Shown here piece after piece: positions 28,292 through 36,560 of a stretch of 62,646 nucleotides of DNA (position 1 is its first letter; the number at the start of each line of letters is the position of its first letter). The DNA lies in the NCBI GenBank assembly GCA_947643595.1, contig CANRWP010000015.1, positions 1-62,646 of the forward strand, given 5' to 3'. The notes beneath the pieces were generated by a model. The model was given only the letters and a program-made list of their open reading frames with translations, searched no databases and was not told the DNA's origin. Position numbers and translations under genes: made by a program. Source of the DNA: an uncultured bacterium (GTDB lineage: Bacteria > Bacillota > Clostridia > Lachnospirales > Lachnospiraceae).

Positions 28292-29156
28292 TTATTCCGG
28301 AGAAAAATCAAAAAAGAAGCGGCTCGATGTGCTTCTGGTGGAGCAGGGATACGCCCCGTCCAGGGAGAAGGCCAAGGCCATCATCATGGCGGGCAGCGTG
28401 TTTGTCAACGGCCAGCGGGAGGATAAAGCGGGAGCGGCGTTCGTCCCGGAGAAGATCAGGACGTTTGAAGTGAAGGGAGCGGCGATTCCCTACGTGAGCC
28501 GGGGCGGCCTGAAACTGGAAAAGGCGCTGCGGGTATTTCCGCTGGAACTCAGTGGGAAAATCTGTATGGATATCGGGGCTTCTACCGGAGGGTTTACGGA
28601 CTGTATGCTGCAAAACGGGGCCGAGAAAGTTTACGCCATCGATGTGGGGCACGGACAGCTTGCCTGGCAGCTGCGAAACGACGAGCGGGTGGTCTGTATG
28701 GAAAAGACTAACTTCCGCTATATGAAACCGGAGGATATCCCGGACAGGCCGGCTTTTGCATCCTGCGACGTGTCTTTTATCTCCCTGACAAAAATATTGC
28801 TTCCTGCGCGGGATCTGCTGCGGGACGACGGGGAGATGGTCTGTCTGATCAAGCCGCAGTTCGAGGCGGGACGGGAAAAAGTGGGCAAGAAGGGGGTGGT
28901 CCGCGACAGGGCGGTGCACAGGGAAGTGATCTGCAAAGTGATGGACTACGCGTCGGATATCGGTTTTCGGATCGCGGGATTATGCTTTTCGCCGATCAGA
29001 GGACCGGAGGGGAACATAGAATATCTTATCTATCTGCGGAAAGAAGTGGAGCGAGCGGAGCATGAACCGGATCTGACGGAGCAGATGAAACACCTGATGG
29101 AAGATGTGGTGCAGCGGGCGCATGATGAACTGGAAAAGAACAATGAGGTAACATGA
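28278..29156 (+). CDS. tlyA: TlyA-family rRNA 2'-O-methyltransferase
   Basis: An S4 RNA-binding domain (residues about 8-65; KKRLDVLLVEQGYAPSREKAKAIIMAGSVFVNG in sense, here split for brevity by function) is followed by a FtsJ/RrmJ-type methyltransferase domain with motif I CMDIGASTGGFTDCMLQNGA and motif IV SCDVSFISL. Mycobacterial TlyA modifies 16S and 23S rRNA; the substrate here is inferred. The GTG start lies inside dxs, and the stop overlaps nadK by 4 bases (ATGA). Confidence 0.93.
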   Translation: MLENNYSGEKSKKKRLDVLLVEQGYAPSREKAKAIIMAGSVFVNGQREDKAGAAFVPEKIRTFEVKGAAIPYVSRGGLKLEKALRVFPLELSGKICMDIGASTGGFTDCMLQNGAEKVYAIDVGHGQLAWQLRNDERVVCMEKTNFRYMKPEDIPDRPAFASCDVSFISLTKILLPARDLLRDDGEMVCLIKPQFEAGREKVGKKGVVRDRAVHREVICKVMDYASDIGFRIAGLCFSPIRGPEGNIEYLIYLRKEVERAEHEPDLTEQMKHLMEDVVQRAHDELEKNNEVT

Positions 29157-30001
29157 ATAATTTTCTTGTGGTGACAAACAGACAAAAGGATCCGACCTTT
29201 ACCTGTACAAACCGTATCCGGGGTTATCTGGAGCGGCATGGAAAGGTGTGCCGGACGGAGACAGGGGACACTTCCGAATTAAACATTCCGGAGGAGACGG
29301 AGTGCGTGATCGTTCTGGGCGGCGACGGGACGATTCTTCGGGCGGCGAGAAATGCGGCGGTGTCGGGGATTCCGCTGATCGGGGTAAATCTTGGGACGAT
29401 GGGATATCTCGCGGAGGTGGACAGCGACGACCTGGAGGAGGCGCTGGACCGGCTGTTATCCGGCAATTTTACAAAAGAGAGGCGGATGATGCTCTCCGGT
29501 AGGGTCGTGCCGGCTGGTGGGCAGCGGGAGGATTCCCAAAGTACAGCAAAGGACCGGGCACTGAATGAAATCGCGATCACGAGGAAGGGATCTCTGCAGA
29601 TCATTGTCTTTTATATCTATGTGAATGGACAGCTTCTGCATACTTGTCACGCGGACGGCATTCTGGTGGCTACTCCCACCGGTTCCACGGGGTATAATCT
29701 GTCCGCTGGCGGACCGATCGTGGAGCCCCACGCGGAACTGATCCTGCTGACGCCGATCTGCCCCCATTCCATGAATTCCCGCACCATCGTGCTCTCGGCG
29801 CAGGACAGGGTAGTGATAGAGATCGGAGAGAACAAGAAGGGGTCGAAGCAGGAGGTGGAGGCCTGCTTCGACGGCAGTGTGGCGATGGCGATGCACACCG
29901 GCGACAGGATGGAGATACGAAAAGCCGGGAAGGTCACGGAAATGCTGAAACTGAATCAGGACAGTTTCGTGGAAGTGCTGCGAAAGAAAATGGATGTATA
30001 A
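29153..30001 (+). CDS. nadK: NAD kinase
   Basis: Phosphorylates NAD to NADP in the cytoplasm. The catalytic GGDGT motif (VLGGDGTILRAAR) is near residue 55, and the NE/D and Gly-rich substrate motifs appear as ALNEIAI and ATPTGSTGYNLSAGGPIVEP. The length of 282 residues is normal. It is coupled to tlyA through an ATGA overlap and lies 18 bases from argR, the common clostridial order tlyA-nadK-argR-recN. Confidence 0.96.
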   Translation: MNNFLVVTNRQKDPTFTCTNRIRGYLERHGKVCRTETGDTSELNIPEETECVIVLGGDGTILRAARNAAVSGIPLIGVNLGTMGYLAEVDSDDLEEALDRLLSGNFTKERRMMLSGRVVPAGGQREDSQSTAKDRALNEIAITRKGSLQIIVFYIYVNGQLLHTCHADGILVATPTGSTGYNLSAGGPIVEPHAELILLTPICPHSMNSRTIVLSAQDRVVIEIGENKKGSKQEVEACFDGSVAMAMHTGDRMEIRKAGKVTEMLKLNQDSFVEVLRKKMDV

Positions 30002-30019
30002 AAGGAAAGGTATCGGGAG

Positions 30020-30472
30020 ATGAAGAAGAATCGTCATGCGAAGGTTGTGGAACTGATTGAGAACTATGATATAGAGACTCAGGAGGAACTGGCGGAGAGA
30101 CTGCGGCAGGATGGATATGAGGTGACCCAGGCTACCGTCTCCAGGGATATCCGGGAATTGAAACTGTCCAAAGTGCCTTTGGGCGACGGCAGACAGAAGT
30201 ATGTGCTGCTGCGGGAAGCGCACGGAGAGATGAGCGATAAATATGTCCGGGTTTTGCAGGAAGGGTTAAACAGCATGGGGATGGCTCAAAGCCTTCTGGT
30301 CGTGAAGACCGTTCCGGGGATGGCGATGGCGGTCGCGGCAGCTCTGGACGCGATGCATCTGAAAGAGATCGTGGGCACGATTGCGGGGGATGACACGATC
30401 ATGCTGGCGATACGCTCCATGGAGGATGCGGAGACGGTCAGGGAAAAAATAAATCGTGTACTGAAAAAATAA
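30020..30472 (+). CDS. argR: Arginine repressor ArgR
   Basis: Hexameric arginine-responsive regulator. The N-terminal winged helix is visible as IETQEELAERLRQDGYEVTQATVSRDIRELKL (split: helix-turn-helix near residues 20-50) and the C-terminal arginine-binding domain as VVKTVPGMAMAVAAALD and EIVGTIAGDDTIML, whose GT-AGDDT residues bind the ligand. At 150 residues it is full-length. It probably acts on arginine genes elsewhere. Confidence 0.95.
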   Translation: MKKNRHAKVVELIENYDIETQEELAERLRQDGYEVTQATVSRDIRELKLSKVPLGDGRQKYVLLREAHGEMSDKYVRVLQEGLNSMGMAQSLLVVKTVPGMAMAVAAALDAMHLKEIVGTIAGDDTIMLAIRSMEDAETVREKINRVLKK

Positions 30473-30503
30473 AACTTCTGTCCGGAGAGAGATGGAGGCA
30501 GAA

Positions 30504-32183
30504 ATGTTAGAGAGTTTAAGTGTAAAAAATCTTGCGCTGATCGATGCGGAAGAAGTGGAATTCGGGGAGGGGCTGAATATTCTTTCCGGCGAGACAGGCG
30601 CCGGTAAATCGATTCTGATCGGCTCCGTGAATCTTGCGCTCGGGGAGAGGGCGGGAAAGGAGAGCATCCGGACGGGAGCGGATCATGCGATCATTGAGCT
30701 GCTGTTTCAGGAGGATTCCCCGAAACTGAGAGAGCTGATGGAGAAACTGGAATTGCCCTGGGAGGACGGTTCCATTATGATTTCCAGAAAGATCCAGCCC
30801 GCGAGAAGTATTTATCGTATCAACGGGGAGACTGTGACAACAAAACAGGTAAAACAGCTGGCGGAACAATTACTGGACGTGCACGGACAGCATGAACACC
30901 AGTCACTGCTGCACAAGAAAAAGCATCAGGAGATACTGGACGAGTATGCGGGGAAAAAGCTGGCGAAACTGTTTCCCGCGTTAAAAGAAAACTGGCAGAA
31001 ACTTTCCGGTCTGAGAAAAGAACTGGAGGAGGCGGCCCTGGATGAGGAGCAGAGACTCAGGGAGCTTTCCCTTGCGGAGTTTGAGGTGCAGGAGATCGAG
31101 GCAGCGCAGATCAGACCCGGGGAAGATGAGGAACTGGAGAAGGTCTATCGGAAGATGACCAACAGCCGGAAGATCCTGGAGGGGATTTCGATGAGCTGTG
31201 CCCTGACCGGGGCGGAAAACGGCCAGGGAGCGGCGGATCTGGTCGGACATGCCCTGCGGGAGATGACATCTGTGTCGGGATTGGACGACGAACTTTCTGA
31301 TCTGGCGGGGCAGTTGGAGGAGATCGATCAGCTTCTGCATGATTTTAACAGAGATCTGGCAGACTATCAGGAGAGGCTGGAATTTTCGGAGGAGGATTTT
31401 TCGAGGACACAGGAACGGCTTGACGTATTGAATCATTTGAAAAATAAATACGGTAAAACGCTGGAGGAGGTTTTGGCCTATCAGGAGAGACGGGAGGCCG
31501 GACGGCAGCGGCTGGCCGATTTTGATGCCTGGCAGGAGGAGTTAAAAGGGCAGATACGGGCGCTGGAGGAAGAATTTGAAGCGCTCTGTGAGAAGGCTTC
31601 CGGGATACGATCCCGGGCGGCAAAAGCGTTGGAGAAAGAGTTAAAACAGGCATTGCAGGATTTAAATTTTGCCCATGTGGAATTTCGGGTGGCGGTGGAG
31701 AGCGACAAAAAAATGCGGGGCCCCTCGGGCTGGGACGATGTGGAATTTATGATTTCCACAAACGAGGGGGAAAAGCCCCGTCCCCTCTCCATGGTGGCGA
31801 GCGGCGGCGAGTTGTCCCGCATCATGCTGGGTTTAAAGACTGTGCTGGCGGATAAGGATGCCGTGGAGACATTGATATTTGACGAGATCGACGCCGGGAT
31901 CAGCGGAAAGACGGCATGGAAAGTTTCGGAAAAGCTGGGGATGCTCGCCGGAAAGCGGCAGGTGATCTGTATTACTCATCTGCCTCAGATCGCGGCGATG
32001 GCGGACAGCCATTTTTATATTGAAAAAAGGGTGGAGGACGGCGTGACGAGGACGAAGATCTCGCTTTTGGAGAAAGAGGAGAGAATTTCCGAGGTCGCGA
32101 GAATGCTGGGCGGCGAGGAAATTTCGCCGGCGGCTCTTCAAAACGCGAAAGAACTGATAGAAATGGCAAAAAATTCCATATAA
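30504..32183 (+). CDS. recN: DNA repair ATPase RecN
   Basis: An SMC-like ATPase for double-strand-break repair. MLESLSVKNLALID starts the protein as in other RecN, and Walker A GETGAGKS follows at about residues 28-35. A coiled-coil middle leads to the signature VASGGELSRIMLGLK and Walker B LIFDEIDAGISG, then CITHLPQIAAMAD. I choose the ATG at 30504, with GGAGG 6 bases upstream, over an in-frame ATG at 30492. The length of 559 residues is normal. Confidence 0.95.
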   Translation: MLESLSVKNLALIDAEEVEFGEGLNILSGETGAGKSILIGSVNLALGERAGKESIRTGADHAIIELLFQEDSPKLRELMEKLELPWEDGSIMISRKIQPARSIYRINGETVTTKQVKQLAEQLLDVHGQHEHQSLLHKKKHQEILDEYAGKKLAKLFPALKENWQKLSGLRKELEEAALDEEQRLRELSLAEFEVQEIEAAQIRPGEDEELEKVYRKMTNSRKILEGISMSCALTGAENGQGAADLVGHALREMTSVSGLDDELSDLAGQLEEIDQLLHDFNRDLADYQERLEFSEEDFSRTQERLDVLNHLKNKYGKTLEEVLAYQERREAGRQRLADFDAWQEELKGQIRALEEEFEALCEKASGIRSRAAKALEKELKQALQDLNFAHVEFRVAVESDKKMRGPSGWDDVEFMISTNEGEKPRPLSMVASGGELSRIMLGLKTVLADKDAVETLIFDEIDAGISGKTAWKVSEKLGMLAGKRQVICITHLPQIAAMADSHFYIEKRVEDGVTRTKISLLEKEERISEVARMLGGEEISPAALQNAKELIEMAKNSI

Positions 32184-32201
32184 AACAAAAAATGAGTGTA
32201 G

Positions 32202-32227
32202 TGAATTTCGATTACCTACGCATACTA
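32202..32227 (+). promoter_or_regulatory. Candidate sporulation-sigma promoter for spoIVB
   Basis: TGAATT at 32202-32207 and CATACTA at 32221-32227, 13 bases apart, resemble the -10 and -35 elements used by sporulation sigma factors (CATACTA/CATACAAT type -10). It precedes spoIVB by about 80 bases. The exact factor cannot be assigned from one site. Confidence 0.35.
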
Positions 32228-32267
32228 AAAAGGACACCGCAGTGAAAAACACTGTTAGTGTCCTTTT
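32228..32267 (+). terminator. Hairpin terminator after recN
   Basis: AAAAGGACAC (32228-32237) pairs with GTGTCCTTTT (32258-32267), and an inner CAGTG/CACTG stem with an A5 loop stacks inside. The 3' arm ends in T4. The symmetrical A and T ends could also make it work on the opposite strand. Confidence 0.75.
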
Positions 32268-32307
32268 GTGTGAGCATAAGTTGCAGGCGTTGGAGGAACT
32301 GAGAAAG

Positions 32308-33549
32308 ATGAGAAAGGTGATCGGAAATTTATATAAAGGAATACTTGCGTTTACCATAGCAGGCGTACTTATTACCGGTTGGTATCTGTGTTACAGCAGC
32401 GTACCTTCGCAGGTGAGACTGACAACGGAAAAGGAGCAGCAGGTAAATTTTAAGCTGCCGGCCAGCGCCAGTATTGAAACGACGCAGGGAAAAATGCAGG
32501 CGGGGCTTTACCGGCCGCTCAGGATGGTGACGGGAGCTTCGGAAGCTACTTATCAGATGGATGTAAAACTCCTGGGAGTCATTCCGTTAAAAAGTGTGGA
32601 GATCCAGGTGATCGGGGAGCGAAATGTGTCCGCAGCGGGGTTTCCGGTGGGGATATTTTTGAAGACAAAGGGTGTCATGGTGGTCGGCGTAGGAAGTTTT
32701 AACGACATAGAGGGAACCGTGCACGAGCCCGCAAGGAATCATCTCGCCGAGGGGGATTATATTTTAAGCTACAACGGTGTGGAAGTCACCGGGAAAAAGC
32801 AGTTTATGAGCCTGATCGAGGAGAATCAGGGGGCGGAGGCAGTGCTGGGCGTCGAACGGGACGGTGTGTACTTAGAGGAGCGGCTGACACCCGCAAAAAA
32901 TCAGAACGGCGAATATAAGATGGGAATCTGGATCCGGGATAATGCTCAGGGAGTCGGAACACTTACCTTTGTGGACGAGCATGGGAATTTCGGCGCGCTG
33001 GGACACGGGATCACAGATTCCGACACGGGGGAATTGATGGAGCTGGGGCGCGGATCGCTCTATGATACAAGGATCGTTGCGGTGAGAAAGGGAACGGACG
33101 GCGTGCCGGGGGAGTTGACCGGCATGATCGAATATGACGACACCAATGTGATCGGAGAGATCACAAAAAATACACCCTACGGCATTTTCGGAAAACTTGA
33201 CCTGGAAAAGATGGCGGAGAACGGGATAAACCTGGAGACAAGGGAGATCGGCTTTAAGCAGGATATTCATCTGGGCGCCGCGACGATGATCTCTTCCGTC
33301 AACGATGAGGTGCAGGAGTACGCGATTGAGATCACTGCGATCCATATGGGCAACGACGGCGGCAGCAAGGGGTTAGAGCTTCTGGTGACGGATGAGAGAC
33401 TGTTAAATCTTACCGGCGGTATCGTCCAGGGGATGAGCGGAAGTCCGATTATACAGGACGGGAAAGTAGTGGGGGCAGTGACCCATGTGCTGGTGAACGC
33501 ACCCGAGAAAGGCTATGGGATCTTTATTGAGGAGATGCTGCAGGGGTGA
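32308..33549 (+). CDS. spoIVB: SpoIVB serine peptidase (S55)
   Basis: A forespore-secreted signalling protease that triggers pro-sigma-K processing. An N-terminal membrane segment (about residues 9-28) is followed by a PDZ domain (GVMVVGVGSF, GDYILSYNGVEVTGKKQF) and the S55 domain with His233 in GALGHGITD and Ser379 in GMSGSPI, matching the family's catalytic pair. I place the start at 32308, after the recN terminator; a longer frame would begin inside that hairpin. In Bacillus spo0A follows spoIVB, but here a promoter and a defence-like gene pair follow. Confidence 0.94.
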   Translation: MRKVIGNLYKGILAFTIAGVLITGWYLCYSSVPSQVRLTTEKEQQVNFKLPASASIETTQGKMQAGLYRPLRMVTGASEATYQMDVKLLGVIPLKSVEIQVIGERNVSAAGFPVGIFLKTKGVMVVGVGSFNDIEGTVHEPARNHLAEGDYILSYNGVEVTGKKQFMSLIEENQGAEAVLGVERDGVYLEERLTPAKNQNGEYKMGIWIRDNAQGVGTLTFVDEHGNFGALGHGITDSDTGELMELGRGSLYDTRIVAVRKGTDGVPGELTGMIEYDDTNVIGEITKNTPYGIFGKLDLEKMAENGINLETREIGFKQDIHLGAATMISSVNDEVQEYAIEITAIHMGNDGGSKGLELLVTDERLLNLTGGIVQGMSGSPIIQDGKVVGAVTHVLVNAPEKGYGIFIEEMLQG

Positions 33550-33560
33550 GTGTTGGGGAG

Positions 33561-33616
33561 AAAAAGAGAGTGAGGCTTTGACCGGTCCGGCTGTGAAAGT
33601 TTTACTCTCTTTTTTA
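33561..33616 (+). terminator. Terminator after spoIVB
   Basis: AAAAAGAGAGT (33561-33571) pairs with ACTCTCTTTTT (33604-33615), with an inner CTTT/AAAG pairing. The T-rich 3' end continues into the next promoter. Confidence 0.75.
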
Positions 33617-33645
33617 TTGAGCGCCATACGGAAGTATGCTATTAT
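33617..33645 (+). promoter_or_regulatory. Promoter of the ATPase-DUF4276 unit, with an inverted repeat in its spacer
   Basis: TTGAGC at 33617-33622 and TATTAT at 33640-33645 have the ideal 17-base spacer. The spacer contains the inverted repeat CATAC-ggaa-GTATG (33625-33638), a plausible repressor site. The leader to the ATPase ATG is about 70 bases and has a GGGGAGATAGG ribosome site. Confidence 0.65.
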
Positions 33646-33716
33646 TAAGTTGTATTTCAGATTAAAATCGTCAGGGAAAGAAAAAACTGCCGAATGAATA
33701 TGAGGGGAGATAGGAT

Positions 33717-34889
33717 ATGAAAATCGAATCACTGAAAATACACAATTATAAGGTGTTTCGAAATGTTGAAATCAGGGATATTCCTAATTTGGCTGTATTC
33801 TTAGGGAAAAACGGGACAGGGAAGACTACCTTTTTTGATATATTTGGTTTTCTGCATGATTGTTTGAACAGTAATGTACGGACTGCTCTGGCGAAAAGAG
33901 GTGGATATAAAGAGGTTGTATCCAGAGAACAGACGGGGGATATTGAGTTTGTCATTAAATTTCGTCCGGCTGATGACGAACCTTTAATTACATACGAGAT
34001 TTCTATCGGCCTGGACGAAACAGGGAGGGCAGTTGTAAAAAAGGAAATCCTTCGTTTTAGAAGAGGACAGAAAGGATCTCCCTGGAAGGTATTGGATTTT
34101 TCAATGGGTGAGGGTATTGCCGCGAAAGGAAAACTGAGCAGTTATGAGGATGTAAATCTGGCTACAAGGGAGCCGCAGAAACTGGATTCTCCGGATATTC
34201 TGGCTATCAAGGGTTTAGGGCAATTTAAGGAATTTGAGGCGGTGGCGACATTCAGAAAATTAATTGAAGACTGGTATGTGTCTGACTTTAGGATCGATGC
34301 GGTGAGAGACCGCCAGGAAATCGAGTACAGTGAGCATTTGACAAAGAGTGGGGATAATCTGTCCTCGGTGACAAAATTTCTTTATGACAATCATCCCGAT
34401 ATTTTTAATGATATCATAGAAAAGATGAAACAAAGAGTTCCGGGAGTTGAATATGTAGAAGCGCAGGAGACACAGGATGGTTATATTGTGCTTCGTTTTC
34501 AGGATGGCACATTTAAGAATCCTTTTTCCTCGAAATATGTGTCGGACGGCACCATCAAGATGTTTACGTATCTTGTGCTTTTGCATGATCCCACGCAGCA
34601 TGCGCTCTTGTGTGTGGAGGAACCAGAGAACCAGTTATATCCCCAGCTTTTGGTGGAACTGGCCGAAGAATTCCGGGTGTATGCGGATAAAGGAGGGCAG
34701 GTGTTTGTATCCACACATTCTCCTGATTTTTTAAACGCGGTTCAATTGGATGAGATATATTGTTTCAGGAAGGATAACGGTTTTACGACGATATGTAAGG
34801 CTTCCGATAATACATTGATCAAATCCCTGTATGAGGCTGGAGAGCTTCCGGGTGCATTGTGGAAACAGGGGCTGCTGATGGAGGTTTAG
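33717..34889 (+). CDS. OLD/RecF-like ABC ATPase (COG4637-type), likely defence component
   Basis: A predicted cytoplasmic ATPase of the SMC/RecF-like class. Walker A GKNGTGKTT is at residues 30-38, an ABC-signature-like VSDGTIKM near 275-281, Walker B with catalytic Glu in LLCVEEPENQLYP (298-309) and the H-loop in FVSTHSPDFL (His334). There is no long coiled coil. Codon and base composition is AT-richer than the spoIVB side, suggesting acquisition. One base separates it from the DUF4276 gene, whose ribosome site lies inside this gene. ATPases of this kind paired with TOPRIM proteins occur in OLD, Gabija and PARIS anti-phage systems; the defence role is inferred. Confidence 0.88.
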   Translation: MKIESLKIHNYKVFRNVEIRDIPNLAVFLGKNGTGKTTFFDIFGFLHDCLNSNVRTALAKRGGYKEVVSREQTGDIEFVIKFRPADDEPLITYEISIGLDETGRAVVKKEILRFRRGQKGSPWKVLDFSMGEGIAAKGKLSSYEDVNLATREPQKLDSPDILAIKGLGQFKEFEAVATFRKLIEDWYVSDFRIDAVRDRQEIEYSEHLTKSGDNLSSVTKFLYDNHPDIFNDIIEKMKQRVPGVEYVEAQETQDGYIVLRFQDGTFKNPFSSKYVSDGTIKMFTYLVLLHDPTQHALLCVEEPENQLYPQLLVELAEEFRVYADKGGQVFVSTHSPDFLNAVQLDEIYCFRKDNGFTTICKASDNTLIKSLYEAGELPGALWKQGLLMEV

Positions 34890-34890
34890 G

Positions 34891-35454
34891 ATGAAGCTTG
34901 TATTTTTACTGGAAGAGCAGTCGATGAAATACTTCCTGGATGGATTGCTGCCCAGGATTCTGCCTGAAGATGTACAGTTTGTCACCATTCCCCACGAGGG
35001 GAAATCTGATTTACAGAAATCGCTTACCGCAAAGCTGAAGGGGTGGAACGAGCCGAATGTGAAATTTATAGTTGTGCAGGATCAGGACAGCAACGATTGC
35101 AGAGAATTGAAAGAAAAATTGTTGGAATTATGCAAAAATTCTGAGAAAGAAGTGTTGGTCCGCATTGCATGTCATGAGTTGGAGGCGTGGTATTTTGGTG
35201 ATATGAATGCCTTGAGCATGGCTTATGACGTGGACTTATCCACTGCAAAAAGGAAGAAAAAATACCGGATCCCTGATGGGATTATGAATCCCAAAGCGGA
35301 ACTGAAACGATTGCTTCCTGAACATCAGCAGATTTCCGGTGCCAGAAAAATTGCACCAATCATCGGTATTGAGAATAATTCTTCTGTCAGTTTTCAAATG
35401 TTCGTAAACGGGGTAAAACGGATGGTGGACAGCGACGGCATACATGCTACATAA
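34891..35454 (+). CDS. DUF4276 family TOPRIM-like protein, partner of the ATPase
   Basis: The 187-residue product has the order of acidic residues expected of a TOPRIM-like fold: Glu8/Glu9 in FLLEEQS after strand 1, then Asp64-x-Asp66 in VVQDQDSND. DUF4276 proteins also share the following RIACHELEAWYFGD stretch (about 91-104). The C-terminus GARKIAPIIG is typical too. TOPRIM folds bind Mg and cleave or join nucleic acids, but catalysis is not shown here. Its GGAGG ribosome site sits in the last codons of the ATPase gene, and the genes are 1 base apart, so fixed-ratio production is likely. Confidence 0.82.
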   Translation: MKLVFLLEEQSMKYFLDGLLPRILPEDVQFVTIPHEGKSDLQKSLTAKLKGWNEPNVKFIVVQDQDSNDCRELKEKLLELCKNSEKEVLVRIACHELEAWYFGDMNALSMAYDVDLSTAKRKKKYRIPDGIMNPKAELKRLLPEHQQISGARKIAPIIGIENNSSVSFQMFVNGVKRMVDSDGIHAT

Positions 35455-35465
35455 GTTTTTTTCAT

Positions 35466-35498
35466 GACAGTTCAGCTTTTTTACTGGACTGTTATTTT
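35466..35498 (+). terminator. Terminator closing the ATPase-DUF4276 unit
   Basis: CAGTTCAG (35468-35475) pairs with CTGGACTG (35484-35491) with one G-U pair, followed by a T-rich tract. Together with the promoter at 33617 it delimits a self-contained two-gene transcription unit. Confidence 0.65.
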
Positions 35499-35524
35499 GT
35501 AAGTAGAATAAGTTGAAGAGGAAT

Positions 35525-36055
35525 ATGATGGCAAAGTTCAGAGAAAAGATAAAAGCACTCATTTTTACCGCCGGTATGATGCTCTTTATTCTGTCGGCGG
35601 TTCTGGGAGCTCTGTCAGTCGGTTATCTGTCGGATATGCTTCCCGCCGAGGAATATCAGGACAGGGGCGTCCATACGTTTGTGCCGTATGAGGTGTACCC
35701 GGTCTCGGTGAAGAATACCGGCGCGAGCGGGCGCGACCGGCGCATGAACCCGACAAAAACAGTATATAAAGTATATTATTTTGACCGGACGGGAGAGGGA
35801 TATCAGTGGTCCGTGGAGGTTTTGTCCAGAGAGCAGGGACAGGCGCTCATCGACGCCGTCGAGACGGTGGACCGACGGGTGCTTGGCATACCGTCGAGCG
35901 GTACCTATATCACAGTGGATCCGTGGGAGAGCGCGGAGAGTTATACGGCGGGACTAAAGAGGAAGTATGTGGTGATACTGGGAGCATCCGGAGTTTATCT
36001 TTTCTTTTATATAATCGCGATGGGAATCTGGTATTACAGGAGGCAGGATGTATGA
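35525..36055 (+). CDS. Small membrane protein of unknown function
   Basis: I do not recognise a specific family; the layout (membrane helix, compact extracytoplasmic domain, membrane helix) is like DUF3592 proteins. Helices lie near residues 10-30 and 146-168 of 176. The middle contains KVYYFDRTGEGYQWSVEV. Two consecutive ATGs (35525, 35528) follow an AAGAGGA ribosome site. It overlaps the next, degraded, methyltransferase reading frame by ATGA. Confidence 0.65.
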   Translation: MMAKFREKIKALIFTAGMMLFILSAVLGALSVGYLSDMLPAEEYQDRGVHTFVPYEVYPVSVKNTGASGRDRRMNPTKTVYKVYYFDRTGEGYQWSVEVLSREQGQALIDAVETVDRRVLGIPSSGTYITVDPWESAESYTAGLKRKYVVILGASGVYLFFYIIAMGIWYYRRQDV

Positions 36056-36505
36056 ATATTGATGACTATAGAGAATATATTTCGGCTGAGACCATGATGG
36101 GACCGAACTGCGTCAGAATATTGGCAGAGCTGTTTGAGAAATATCGCCGGTCTGTGAAGATGCGAACGATCTTCCTTTTGAAAAAAAGCAGTTCCGCGCG
36201 CTGGTCAGTATCGACTCTTACCACTATTTTGCGGGAAGTGAAGGATTTTTTCAGGAAAAAATTTTGCCGATTATGGAAGATGACGGAGTGGTTCTGATCG
36301 GGATTCCCGGTCTGAAAGATGAATATGCGGGGCGTGCCGAAGAGCTTCTCTCCGATTGGTTAGGAGAGGACAGCTGTATGTTCAAAAGTCCAAGCTTGCC
36401 ACGGACAATCCGTTCGCTCTCGGCGACAGGAGGCACTTTGAGACTCTCATTAAGCCGTACACTTGTTTTGTGGGCATTTATATCCGGCTGAAGAAGGTAT
36501 TGTAA
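36052..36505 (+). pseudogene. Degraded SAM-dependent methyltransferase gene
   Basis: Fragments of one methyltransferase are readable in three frames. The start is MNIDDYREYISAETMMGPN (36052). After about residue 35 the frame shifts and the protein resumes as EDANDLPFEKKQFRALVSID and LPIMEDDGVVLIGIPGL. The tail DNPFALGDRRHFETLIKPY, ending KKVL, is in yet another frame. The SAM-binding motif I (DLGCGTG type) expected between the first two fragments is gone, so about 60 residues were deleted. It is not functional. Confidence 0.75.
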
Positions 36506-36560
36506 TGCGAAAGCTGCGTAGTGGAAATTTTTGATTTGACAGGTAAGGAGGGATTTTTCT

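Noticed and set aside
35806..36297. A 163-codon frame overlapping the small membrane protein and the methyltransferase remnant.
   Set aside because: Its first half is out of frame within a well-supported gene; only its tail coincides with the methyltransferase fossil, which explains it.
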